This document shows positions 28,505 to 35,565 of a stretch of DNA of 64,000 nt, one piece after another. The translations under genes were made by a program, and so were the position numbers. The first letter of the stretch is position 1. Each line of letters begins with the position of its first letter. Source of the stretch: Microbulbifer sp. YPW16 (GTDB lineage Bacteria; Pseudomonadota; Gammaproteobacteria; Pseudomonadales; Cellvibrionaceae); the NCBI RefSeq assembly GCF_021290385.1, contig NZ_CP089928.1:3738001-3802000 (forward strand), in the 5' to 3' direction. Under the pieces are notes generated by a model. That model saw only the letters and a program-made list of their open reading frames with translations, made no database searches and was not told where the DNA came from.

Positions 28505-28819
28505 TCAACCACCAGTACCGTCCTCCTCTGTCATCTCCGCGCCGGATTCAATCTCCGGCAGGGAACGGTCGCCGCGGATCAACTCCTCCTTCCAGCGTCG
28601 CGGCCACTTCTTGATCCGCGCCTCCAGCCGCAGCGCCGCTGACTTGTCCGCGGCGCCACACTGGAAGGCCAGTGACAGCGGCCCGCGCCCCCGCAGGGCC
28701 TTGGCCGCCCTGGCTCCACCGGCGTCGTGCTCGGCAAAGCGTCGCTCCACATCGGTGGTGATCCCTGTGTACAGGGTGCCGGCGGCAGTGCGGATCAGGT
28801 AGAGGGACCAGTCACTCAA
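28505..28819 (-). CDS. GIY-YIG nuclease-superfamily protein (UPF0213/YhbQ-like)
   Basis: A 104-residue protein with a GIY-YIG domain in short form: [26 protein letters not shown] at residues 5-30 and RLEARIKKW near residue 65. These small proteins (YhbQ/UPF0213 type) have DNA-repair-like roles that are poorly defined. The last 20 residues are acidic and not part of the domain. It converges on the anti-sigma gene. Confidence 0.8.
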   Translation of the reverse strand: MSDWSLYLIRTAAGTLYTGITTDVERRFAEHDAGGARAAKALRGRGPLSLAFQCGAADKSAALRLEARIKKWPRRWKEELIRGDRSLPEIESGAEMTEEDGTGG

Positions 28820-29061
28820 AATACATTTCCACGGGTTAGCTTGCGGCTATTTTCCATCATCGGCCAGCGGAATGGGAGAGGTGCACTGGCCCGGCGGCAG
28901 CACCTTATAACCGCCCGCTACTGGCTAAGAAGCTTTTGCTTGCCACAAACACCATACCCATGGAGTTTCAGGCAATGATCGACCACTTATCTGATATCGA
29001 CTGCGGGCTGGAATCGGCAGAATAGCCTGCATGGACTGACCCGCTGACAGCGGCGGGGTTA
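28820..29061. other. Left part of a 611-bp intergenic region (28820-29430)
   Basis: No convincing gene. A/T-rich upstream sequence of the GIY-YIG gene at 28820-28850, then unremarkable DNA, with a short palindrome CCGCTG-A-CAGCGG at 29041-29053 just before the large palindromic element. Confidence 0.5.
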
Positions 29062-29327
29062 GGGAACCTCTGGATACTTCCATGGCCTCTCTGGCATTCA
29101 GGCGGGGTCGCAATCAAGGCGCAGTCGCGATGGCGGGCTGGTTGCCCGTCAAGCGGCTGCAACGCAGAGTGCGGGCTCGCCTGAACGCCCCGTAGGGCAG
29201 GCCCTGAAGCGAGCATCTGCGGCGTTGCAGCCCTGGCAAATGACTAGGGCCATTCACTGCGAGTTGCGTCTTGCATCTGCACGCTTCAGGACCTGCAGAG
29301 AGGCCATGGAAGTATCCAGAGGTTCCC
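29062..29327. repeat. 266-bp long-palindrome element with perfect 32-bp terminal inverted repeats (MITE-like)
   Basis: Bases 29062-29093 and 29296-29327 are perfect 32-base reverse complements (ends GGGAACCTCTGG... and ...CCAGAGGTTCCC). Symmetry continues inward about the same centre (about 29193). GCGGCTGCAACGCAG at 29153 pairs imperfectly with CTGCGGCGTTGCAGCC at 29217, and the apex is GCCC-CGTA-GGGC at 29187-29198. The intermediate arms (AAGGCGCAGTCGC and GCGAGTTGCGTCTT) also match with few changes. The whole element can fold into one large hairpin. It has no coding capacity that makes sense; the 81-codon frame inside is an artefact of the repeat. No target-site duplication is obvious. A non-autonomous MITE is the likeliest identity. 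Confidence 0.75.
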
Positions 29328-29430
29328 CGATCTCCCCGGCGGCCGCAAGGTTCAGGCAAGGATGGCTGGCTGTCGCGGCCGGGTCAAGAGGGCCGGTGTA
29401 ACAACCAGGAGAGCTTTCGGGAGTGTTGCC

Positions 29431-29595
29431 ATGAGTAGATTGAAAAAGACCGCCGGTGAATGGATGCGGTTACCGGCAGCCGGGCTGCGGGCCTTCGTGG
29501 TGGATGCCAGCCTACACCGGATCTCAGCCACTTACTCGGGCAGCAAGCGTTGCCTGACGGATGACCAGCCCCGGGGTGTAGTGCCGGGGCGCTGA
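29431..29595 (+). CDS. Hypothetical small protein (54 aa)
   Basis: ATG 29431 with GGGAG ten bases upstream opens a 54-residue basic frame (MSRLKKTAGEWMRLPAAGLR...). I do not recognise the family. It may share a transcript with the next small ORF, 54 bases downstream, because a strong terminator follows both. No signal peptide. Coding status is uncertain. Confidence 0.35.
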   Translation: MSRLKKTAGEWMRLPAAGLRAFVVDASLHRISATYSGSKRCLTDDQPRGVVPGR

Positions 29596-29649
29596 CACAG
29601 ATTTGCCCGCGACCGGACAGCGACCCGGCCTGACGGTGAGGACACGACT

Positions 29650-29790
29650 ATGTGCAAGCGAGTTTTTTTTGCGACGTGCAAGCGAGCTTTGTTTACGACC
29701 TTCATCGCCTTCCTTACGGCGCTGGCCTTCACCGGGCCGGCAGTATCTGAGCCGGAAGGTTTTGGCTACGAGATGAGCCAGTGGCGGTAA
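29650..29790 (+). CDS. Hypothetical small membrane or secreted peptide (46 aa)
   Basis: ATG 29650, with GGTGAGG upstream, encodes a 46-residue peptide. It has a basic N-terminus and a hydrophobic stretch (TTFIAFLTALAFTGPAVS) that could be a signal peptide or one membrane helix, followed by EPEGFGYEMSQWR. The first codons contain a direct repeat of TGCAAGCGAG 26 bases apart. I do not recognise it. The downstream intrinsic terminator supports a plus-strand transcript here. Confidence 0.4.
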   Translation: MCKRVFFATCKRALFTTFIAFLTALAFTGPAVSEPEGFGYEMSQWR

Positions 29791-29865
29791 GCCACGGCAG
29801 TTTACAACCAGTTTTCGCGCAGTGGTTATTTAGATTTTTACCCTGGATTTCCCTGTAACCCCTTG

Positions 29866-29927
29866 GGCCCCGGTTAATTCCCTGCAGGTTCCCACCCCAT
29901 GCCTGCAGTGATCGGGGCCGCTTTTTT
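29866..29927 (+). terminator. Rho-independent terminator after the small ORFs
   Basis: A two-part stem, GGCCCCG / CGGGGCC closing CTGCAGG / CCTGCAG, is followed directly by six T residues (29922-29927). It lies 75 bases past the 46-codon ORF. The rest of 29791-30099 holds no gene; it lies downstream of nsrR on the other strand. Confidence 0.65.
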
Positions 29928-30099
29928 CCCTTTCCCTTTCCCTTCTCTTTACTCTGCTACCCGGCGCCGCACCCTGTCTTCTCTCCATTTACGCTCGCGA
30001 ATTCAACGTAGCACGTATGCCCGCTGAGCGGCCTGTGGCGTGAACTTGCAGGAAGAGTTTCCGTAGCTCCCGCGGCGTTTTTCCGTCATGCTGGTGGCG

Positions 30100-30555
30100 C
30101 TACCGATTCCTCGCGGCGTCCTTGATATCCAACAGCTCCGCGAGCACCGGCCCCTGCCCGCCACCCACCAGGTCCTCCAGGGTGTATTCCTCGAGCGTAG
30201 CGAAAAAGCTCTCGAGTGCCCGGCCGAGAATTACCTTGAGCTGGCAAGCTGGTGTGATTACGCACTGGTTGTTGCTGCCGAAACATTCCACCATCCGGCT
30301 TTCGTCCTCGGTTTCGCGCACCAGCTTGCCGATATTGATCTCCACCGGCTCCTGCTTGAGACGCAGGCCACCATTCTTGCCCCGTACCGCCTGTATGTAT
30401 CCCCTGGCGTTCAACTCCTGAACAATTTTCATCAGGTGATTCTTGGAGATCCCGTAGCTGTCGGCGATTTCCGAGATGGTACACAGGCCCTCCCTGTGCA
30501 CTGCCAGGTAAATCAGGATGCGCAGCGAATAGTCGGTGTAGCGGGTGATATTCAT
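30100..30555 (-). CDS. nsrR: NsrR, Rrf2-family nitric-oxide-sensing repressor
   Basis: A 151-residue Rrf2 protein. The winged helix is at residues 1-60 (MNITRYTDYSLRILIYLA, ISEIADSYGISKNHLMKIVQ). The three iron-sulfur cysteines are Cys91, Cys98 and Cys104 (ECFGSNNQC and TPACQL), close to E. coli NsrR. The NO-sensitive cluster releases the repressor from DNA on nitrosylation. It overlaps the DUF454 stop by four bases (ATGA). Two NsrR-type operators stand 440 and 490 bases upstream, between DUF454 and ytfE, so autoregulation together with ytfE-norZ is very likely. Confidence 0.92.
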   Translation of the reverse strand: MNITRYTDYSLRILIYLAVHREGLCTISEIADSYGISKNHLMKIVQELNARGYIQAVRGKNGGLRLKQEPVEINIGKLVRETEDESRMVECFGSNNQCVITPACQLKVILGRALESFFATLEEYTLEDLVGGGQGPVLAELLDIKDAARNR

Positions 30556-30977
30556 GCTTCACTCTCCCGGGTTCCGGTGCCCGGCCGGGCGGTGGGAATG
30601 CGCCAGATGATTGCCAGTGCCGCGCAGAAACCGGCGGCGAGCGCTGCCAGCAGGGGCAGGCTGGCGTCCAGGACCCACAGCAGCAGCCAGTTTGCCGTGA
30701 TCATGGTTGTGGCCAGCCACTTGGTGGAGCGCGCCAGGGTCCGCTCGCTCTGCCAGCGACGGATGGGTGGCCCGAAGCGGCGGTGATTCACGAGCCAGTG
30801 GGCCAGGCCGGAATCTGCCTTGACGCTGAGCCACACGCAGCACAGCAGAAACGGTGTCGTTGGCAACAGCGGCAGGAAGGCCCCGGCTACTGCAAGTGCC
30901 AGGCAGAGCCAGGCACAGAGCAGGTAGAACCTCTTGCGCACCCCCCGTTCCCGGTAACTCATCAACATGGGCGTCAT
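30552..30977 (-). CDS. DUF454 (YbaN-like) inner membrane protein
   Basis: A 141-residue protein with two to three membrane segments and the DUF454 core GAFLPLLPTTPFLL, followed by RTLARSTKWLATTMI. ATG 30977 is used; in-frame ATGs at 30968 and 30962 are possible. The longer frame to 31085 would run through the first operator and is not credible. It forms an operon with nsrR, with an NsrR operator 17 bases upstream of its start. The function of DUF454 is unknown; here its regulation ties it to the NO response. Confidence 0.75.
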   Translation of the reverse strand: MTPMLMSYRERGVRKRFYLLCAWLCLALAVAGAFLPLLPTTPFLLCCVWLSVKADSGLAHWLVNHRRFGPPIRRWQSERTLARSTKWLATTMITANWLLLWVLDASLPLLAALAAGFCAALAIIWRIPTARPGTGTRESEA

Positions 30978-30994
30978 GCGATCACTCAATTCAT

Positions 30995-31017
30995 AAGATG
31001 CATACAGTTTACATCTT
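30995..31017. promoter_or_regulatory. NsrR operator 1
   Basis: A 23-bp near-palindrome with outer arms AAGATGCAT and TTACATCTT, spaced as in the gammaproteobacterial NsrR consensus. One base breaks arm symmetry. It overlaps the -35 element of the ytfE promoter and lies 17 bases before the DUF454 start, so it can control both directions. Confidence 0.8.
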
Positions 31018-31036
31018 AATGAGTGGTGGCTACAAT
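31008..31036 (+). promoter_or_regulatory. Sigma-70 promoter of ytfE-norZ
   Basis: TTTACA at 31008-31013, a 17-base spacer, and TACAAT at 31031-31036. The predicted start is near 31043, between the two NsrR operators, which fits repression by NsrR. Confidence 0.65.
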
Positions 31037-31044
31037 CCGCCTTA

Positions 31045-31067
31045 AAGATGTATTTAAAATGCTTCTT
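31045..31067. promoter_or_regulatory. NsrR operator 2
   Basis: A second 23-bp site with arms AAGATGTATTT and AAATGCTTCTT about a central A. It matches the NsrR consensus except for one base in the last arm. It lies at about +2 to +25 of the predicted ytfE transcript, a classic repressor position. Confidence 0.8.
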
Positions 31068-31121
31068 TGCGGGGTAACCCCGCACCTACCAGAAAGAGTT
31101 AATGGGTAATGGGAGACTCTG

Positions 31122-31808
31122 ATGAACTTTCTTGACGTGCCCCTCGAGCAGCTGGCCCGGGACATCCCCGGTGCCAGTGCGGTGTTTAACCGACGGGGGC
31201 TGAGTTTCTGCTGCGGGGGTGACAGGCCGCTGGGCCAGGCAATCAGGGCGGAGGGGCTGGATGGGGACGCGATCCTCGCCGAGCTGTCCCGCCTTGCGAG
31301 CCGGCAGGAAGAATCCCGGGACTGGGGACAGGCCAGCGATGCGGAACTGATCAGCCACCTGCTCGAGCGCTTTCACCAGGTGCATCGCGAGCAGCTGGCC
31401 GAGCTGCAGCGGCTCGCCGACCGGGTGGAGGCGGTCCATGGCGACAAGCCGCAGTGCCCGCGAGGGCTGGCGGCGCACCTGCAGCAGATGTCCCGCGAGC
31501 TTGAACAGCACATGGCCAAGGAGGAGCAGATCCTGTTTCCCATGCTGGCCCGGGGGCAGGGCGGTATGGCCGCCGGCCCAATCCAGGTGATGTTGCACGA
31601 GCACGACGAGCATGCCGCCTCAATCGGGGAGATCGATCGCCTGACTGATGGCATCACCACGCCGGCGGGCGCATGCAATACCTGGCGCGCCCTCTACCGG
31701 GGGTTGGAGGCCTTCAAGGCCGACCTGCAGGAGCATATCCGGCTCGAAAACGACATTCTTTTTGCACGCAATTTACAGAGTACACAGAGCACAAGCCCGC
31801 GCGCATAA
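31122..31808 (+). CDS. ytfE: YtfE/RIC di-iron repair protein
   Basis: A 228-residue protein. The N-terminal ScdA-like domain carries Cys30-Cys31 in LSFCCGGDRPL. The hemerythrin-like domain supplies His/Glu ligands in HQVHREQL, LEQHMAKEEQILFP, MLHEHDEHAASI and LQEHIRLENDILF. RIC (repair of iron centres) protects and repairs iron-sulfur clusters damaged by nitric oxide. First gene of ytfE-norZ, 18 bases before norZ, with two NsrR operators upstream. Confidence 0.92.
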   Translation: MNFLDVPLEQLARDIPGASAVFNRRGLSFCCGGDRPLGQAIRAEGLDGDAILAELSRLASRQEESRDWGQASDAELISHLLERFHQVHREQLAELQRLADRVEAVHGDKPQCPRGLAAHLQQMSRELEQHMAKEEQILFPMLARGQGGMAAGPIQVMLHEHDEHAASIGEIDRLTDGITTPAGACNTWRALYRGLEAFKADLQEHIRLENDILFARNLQSTQSTSPRA

Positions 31809-31826
31809 GGGGCTTAGGGGGAAATC

Positions 31827-34196
31827 ATGAAGCAGTATTACAAGCTGTGGTGGACGCTGATTGCGATCCTCGCAGTGACCTTCGGGATCCTGGGCTATTT
31901 CGGTAAGGAGGTCTACCGCGCTGCGCCGCCAATCCCGGACCAGGTGGTGTCCGAAGAGGGCACGGTATTGATGACGCGGGAGAGTATCCTTGACGGCCAG
32001 ACTGCATGGCAGTCGGTGGGGGGGATGCAGCTGGGCTCGGTGTGGGGCCACGGTGCCTACCAGGCGCCGGACTGGACTGCCGACTGGCTGCACCGGGAGC
32101 TGGTGAACTGGCTCGACCTGGCGGCGCAGGACAATTACGGCAAGCCTTACGATGAGCTGGACGGCGCGCAGCAGAATGCCCTGCAGTACGAACTGAAGCG
32201 GGCCTACCGCAGCAACAGCTTCGACCCGCAGACCGGTAAGCTGGTGCTCTCCGAAAGGCGGGTTGAGGCCATCCGCGCCACTGCGGGGTACTATCACCGC
32301 CTGTTCGGCGATGCGCCGGAGCTGCAGCAGACGCGCAGCAGTTACGCCATGAAGGAGGCCACGCTGCCGAGTGCGGAGCGTCGCGAGCGACTGACAGAGT
32401 TCTTCTTCTGGACAGCGTGGGCCGCGGCGACCGAGCGGACCCCGGGTGAGGCAACCTATACCAACAACTGGCCCCACGAGCCGCTGATCGACAATGTGCC
32501 GACCGCGGAAAATGTCGTCTGGTCCATTGTCAGCGTGGTGCTGCTGATCGCCGGCATCGGCGGCCTGGTGTGGGCCTGGTCTTTTGCCCGCAGCAAGGAC
32601 GAGGAGAACCCCGTAGCGCCCGCCACCGATCCCCTCACCAGCTTCGCCCTCACGCCTTCGCAACGGGCACTGGGCAAATACCTGTTTATCGTGGTGGCCC
32701 TGTTCACTTTCCAGGTTTTCCTGGGCGGCTTTACTGCCCACTACACGGTAGAGGGGCAGGGCTTTTACGGGATAGATACATCGAAGTGGTTCCCCTATAG
32801 CCTGGTGCGCACCTGGCACATCCAGTCGGCGCTGTTCTGGATCGCCACGGGCTTTCTCGCCGCGGGCCTGTTCCTGGCGCCAATCATCAATGGCGGGCGC
32901 GACCCGAAATACCAGAAGCTTGGTGTGGATATCCTGTTCTGGGCCCTGGTGGCGGTGGTCGCGGGCTCGTTTATCGGCAACTACCTGGCCATCGCCCAGG
33001 TGATGCCGCCCGAGTGGAGTTTCTGGCTGGGACACCAGGGCTACGAGTACGTGGACCTTGGCCGCCTGTGGCAGATCGGCAAGTTCACCGGTGTGGCCTT
33101 CTGGCTGGTGCTAATGCTCCGCGCCATCGTGCCGGCGCTGCGCCAGCCGGGTGACAAGCACCTGCTTGCCCTGCTGACGGCGTCGGTAATCGCCATCGGC
33201 CTCTTCTACGGTGCCGGCTTCTTCTACGGCGAGAAGACCCATATCTCCATCATGGAGTACTGGCGCTGGTGGATCGTGCACCTGTGGGTAGAGGGTTTCT
33301 TCGAGGTCTTTGCCACTGCGGCGCTGGCGTTCATCTTCTGCAGCATGGGGCTGGTGTCCAAGCGCATGGCCACTGTTGCTGCATTGGGTTCCGCCTCGCT
33401 GTTCATGCTGGGTGGCATACCGGGCACCTTCCACCACCTGTACTTTTCCGGCACCACCACCCCGGTGATGGCGGTAGGGGCGACTTTCAGTGCGCTCGAG
33501 GTGGTACCGCTGATCGTGCTGGGTTACGAAGCCTGGGAGCATTACAGCCTCAAGAGCCGCGCGCCCTGGATGCAGCAGCTGAAGTGGCCGCTGATGTTCT
33601 TCGTCGCCGTGGCCTTCTGGAACATGCTGGGTGCCGGCGTGCTGGGCTTCTCCATCAACCCGCCGATCGCGCTCTACTATGTGCAGGGCCTGAATACCAC
33701 CGCCACCCATGCCCACGCGGCACTGTTCGGGGTCTATGGTTTCCTCGCGCTCGGCTTCACCCTGCTGGTGCTGCGCTATATCCGTCCATCCCTGCTATTT
33801 GACGAGAAGCTGATGAAAACCGCCTTCTGGTGGCTGAACGGGGGCCTGGTGCTGATGCTGTTCACCAGCCTGCTGCCGGTCGGCATCATCCAGTTTGTTG
33901 CCAGCGCCTCCGAGGGACTCTGGTATGCGCGTAGCGAGGGCTTTATGCAGGGCGGCCTGCTGCAGACGCTGCGCTGGGTGCGCACTATCGGCGACGTGGT
34001 ATTTATCGTCGGCGCGTTGGCGGTGGCCTGGCAGGTGGTCAAGGGGCTGCTGGTGACTGACACCACGGTGCCCGGCGAGAAGGTAGTTTCCGCTCGCGCC
34101 GGATTTCCGGAATATGCGGGGGAGACCTCACCGGGATTCAGTGCCGGTGCCGAGATGACAGCCGGTCAACTGGCTGACAGCGGCGAGACGCGCTAG
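31827..34196 (+). CDS. norZ: Quinol-dependent nitric oxide reductase (qNOR)
   Basis: A 789-residue qNOR, with the NorC-like N-terminal extension fused to NorB-like catalytic helices. It has an N-terminal helix, a periplasmic domain of about 190 residues, and about thirteen further helices. Heme/iron ligands are visible in RTWHIQSALFW, HLWVEGFFEVF (with the conserved Glu), GTFHHLYFSG and THAHAALFG. It takes electrons from quinol and reduces two NO to N2O at the inner membrane. No nirS/nirK or nosZ is present, and NsrR control points to NO detoxification rather than full denitrification. An AGGGGGAAATC site precedes the ATG. Confidence 0.93.
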   Translation: MKQYYKLWWTLIAILAVTFGILGYFGKEVYRAAPPIPDQVVSEEGTVLMTRESILDGQTAWQSVGGMQLGSVWGHGAYQAPDWTADWLHRELVNWLDLAAQDNYGKPYDELDGAQQNALQYELKRAYRSNSFDPQTGKLVLSERRVEAIRATAGYYHRLFGDAPELQQTRSSYAMKEATLPSAERRERLTEFFFWTAWAAATERTPGEATYTNNWPHEPLIDNVPTAENVVWSIVSVVLLIAGIGGLVWAWSFARSKDEENPVAPATDPLTSFALTPSQRALGKYLFIVVALFTFQVFLGGFTAHYTVEGQGFYGIDTSKWFPYSLVRTWHIQSALFWIATGFLAAGLFLAPIINGGRDPKYQKLGVDILFWALVAVVAGSFIGNYLAIAQVMPPEWSFWLGHQGYEYVDLGRLWQIGKFTGVAFWLVLMLRAIVPALRQPGDKHLLALLTASVIAIGLFYGAGFFYGEKTHISIMEYWRWWIVHLWVEGFFEVFATAALAFIFCSMGLVSKRMATVAALGSASLFMLGGIPGTFHHLYFSGTTTPVMAVGATFSALEVVPLIVLGYEAWEHYSLKSRAPWMQQLKWPLMFFVAVAFWNMLGAGVLGFSINPPIALYYVQGLNTTATHAHAALFGVYGFLALGFTLLVLRYIRPSLLFDEKLMKTAFWWLNGGLVLMLFTSLLPVGIIQFVASASEGLWYARSEGFMQGGLLQTLRWVRTIGDVVFIVGALAVAWQVVKGLLVTDTTVPGEKVVSARAGFPEYAGETSPGFSAGAEMTAGQLADSGETR

Positions 34197-34220
34197 CGCG
34201 GTCCCCCTTTAACCTTAACG

Positions 34221-34237
34221 GGGGAGTTTGACTCCCC
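34221..34237. terminator. Small hairpin after norZ
   Basis: GGGGAGT / ACTCCCC with a 3-base loop, 25 bases past the norZ stop. It precedes the stronger terminator. Confidence 0.4.
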
Positions 34238-34248
34238 GGCCCGATAGG

Positions 34249-34277
34249 AAAAAGGCGATGCATTGCATCGCCTTTTT
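34249..34277. terminator. Bidirectional rho-independent terminator
   Basis: A perfect 14-bp stem with a single-base loop (arm AAAAAGGCGATGCA). It has A and T runs at both ends, so it can end the norZ transcript on the plus strand and the radical SAM transcript on the minus strand. Confidence 0.85.
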
Positions 34278-34348
34278 CATTCATGGCGGTCGCGGTGCCC
34301 GTCGGGTTGCCTCCCCCCTGTACCCATTCTCTGAGATCCTCTGCCCGC

Positions 34349-35443
34349 CTAGAGACTGAACAGGTCCCCCTGGTCCCCGGGTGCGGCCGGCGGCTGAAAG
34401 CGGTTGCAGTCCAGTTTCAGTCTGCGCCGGTTTAGTCCCAGCCTCTTGATTGCCACGCGAAAGCGCTGTTGCAACAGCTGTGCGAAGACTCCGGTACCGG
34501 TCTGGCGCTGGGAAAAGTCACTCTGGTAATCCCGGCCGCCGCGGCTCTGCTGCACGATGCTCATCACGTGTGCAGCACGCTGCGGGTAATGTACCTGCAG
34601 CCACTGGCGAAACAGTGGCGCCACTTCGTGGGGCAGCCGCAGCAGGATATAAGCAGCCTGTGAGGCTCCCGCATCGACCGCTGCCTGCAGGATTGCCTCC
34701 AGTTCGCTGTCGTTCAGTGCCGGAATCATCGGCGCGGCCATGACCGCGGTGGGGATCCCGGCGGCCGACAGTGCCTCCAGTGTGCGCAGGCGTGCTGTCG
34801 GGCCGGCGGTGCGCGGCTCCAGCTTTCGCTTCAGTTCCCTGTCCAGGGTAGTTACGCTGATGGCCACATGGCACAGGTTGTCCTGCGCCATTTCCGCCAG
34901 CAGCGGCAGGTCGCGCAGGACCAGCTGGCCCTTGGTGACGATGGTGACCGGCTGCTGGAAGCGCTGCATCACTTCAAGCAGCTGCCGGGTGATGCGCTTC
35001 TGTTTTTCCAGCGGCTGGTAGGGATCGGTGTTGGAGCCCAGCGCGATGGGTGAGCACCGGTAACTGGGTTTGCGCAGGGCCTGTTCCAGTAACCCGGCAG
35101 CATTGGCCTTGAAGAACAGCCGGCTCTCGAAATCCAGCCCTGGTGACAGGTCCACGTAGGCATGGGCCGGACGCGCATAGCAGTAGACACAGCCATGCTC
35201 ACAGCCCCGGTAGGGGTTGATCGACTGGCTGAAGGGCAGGTCCGGTGAGTTATTGGTGGCAATGATCGACCTGGCCTTTTCCTCGATGGCCTCTGTCAGC
35301 AGTCGCTCCAGCGGTTCCGGTTCTATCTCCCAGCCGTCGCTCTCGCGGGTGCTGGCCTGCGGCACAAAGCGGCCAGCCAGGTTGCTGGCTACGCCGCGGC
35401 CGGTGCGGACCTGCAAGGGGTTGGAAGGATCTTCGTTTGCCAT
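34349..35443 (-). CDS. PA0069-family radical SAM protein (spore-photolyase-like)
   Basis: A 364-residue radical SAM enzyme. The cluster motif is Cys-x3-Cys-x2-Cys in GCEHGCVYCYARPAHAY, and the protein matches the PA0069 family within the spore-photoproduct-lyase-like group. The C-terminal part lacks a clear second cluster. The substrate is unknown, but a DNA-repair link is supported by an almost perfect LexA box 22 bases upstream of its ATG. I recall the P. aeruginosa homologue being listed in the SOS regulon. Divergent from the glutamate-synthase-like gene. Confidence 0.85.
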   Translation of the reverse strand: MANEDPSNPLQVRTGRGVASNLAGRFVPQASTRESDGWEIEPEPLERLLTEAIEEKARSIIATNNSPDLPFSQSINPYRGCEHGCVYCYARPAHAYVDLSPGLDFESRLFFKANAAGLLEQALRKPSYRCSPIALGSNTDPYQPLEKQKRITRQLLEVMQRFQQPVTIVTKGQLVLRDLPLLAEMAQDNLCHVAISVTTLDRELKRKLEPRTAGPTARLRTLEALSAAGIPTAVMAAPMIPALNDSELEAILQAAVDAGASQAAYILLRLPHEVAPLFRQWLQVHYPQRAAHVMSIVQQSRGGRDYQSDFSQRQTGTGVFAQLLQQRFRVAIKRLGLNRRRLKLDCNRFQPPAAPGDQGDLFSL

Positions 35444-35465
35444 CTGGGATTCAGGGTTTTGTTTA

Positions 35466-35481
35466 CTGTATAAATGTACAG
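35466..35481. promoter_or_regulatory. LexA (SOS) box
   Basis: CTGT-ATAAATGT-ACAG, flanked as TA...TT, fits the gammaproteobacterial SOS consensus CTGT-N8-ACAG with an A/T-rich centre. It is 22 bases from the radical SAM start codon and 85 from the divergent gene, so it most likely represses the radical SAM gene. Confidence 0.8.
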
Positions 35482-35565
35482 TTTATGGCGGGCGGGCAGG
35501 TACATGCAAGTGTGACCCGCAAGGCATACAATGAAGCGCAAGACAGTCATAACCGGAAGTGGGCC

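Noticed and set aside
29114..29359. 81-codon minus-strand frame inside the palindrome
   Set aside because: Such frames arise from the repeat itself; no start site or family pattern.
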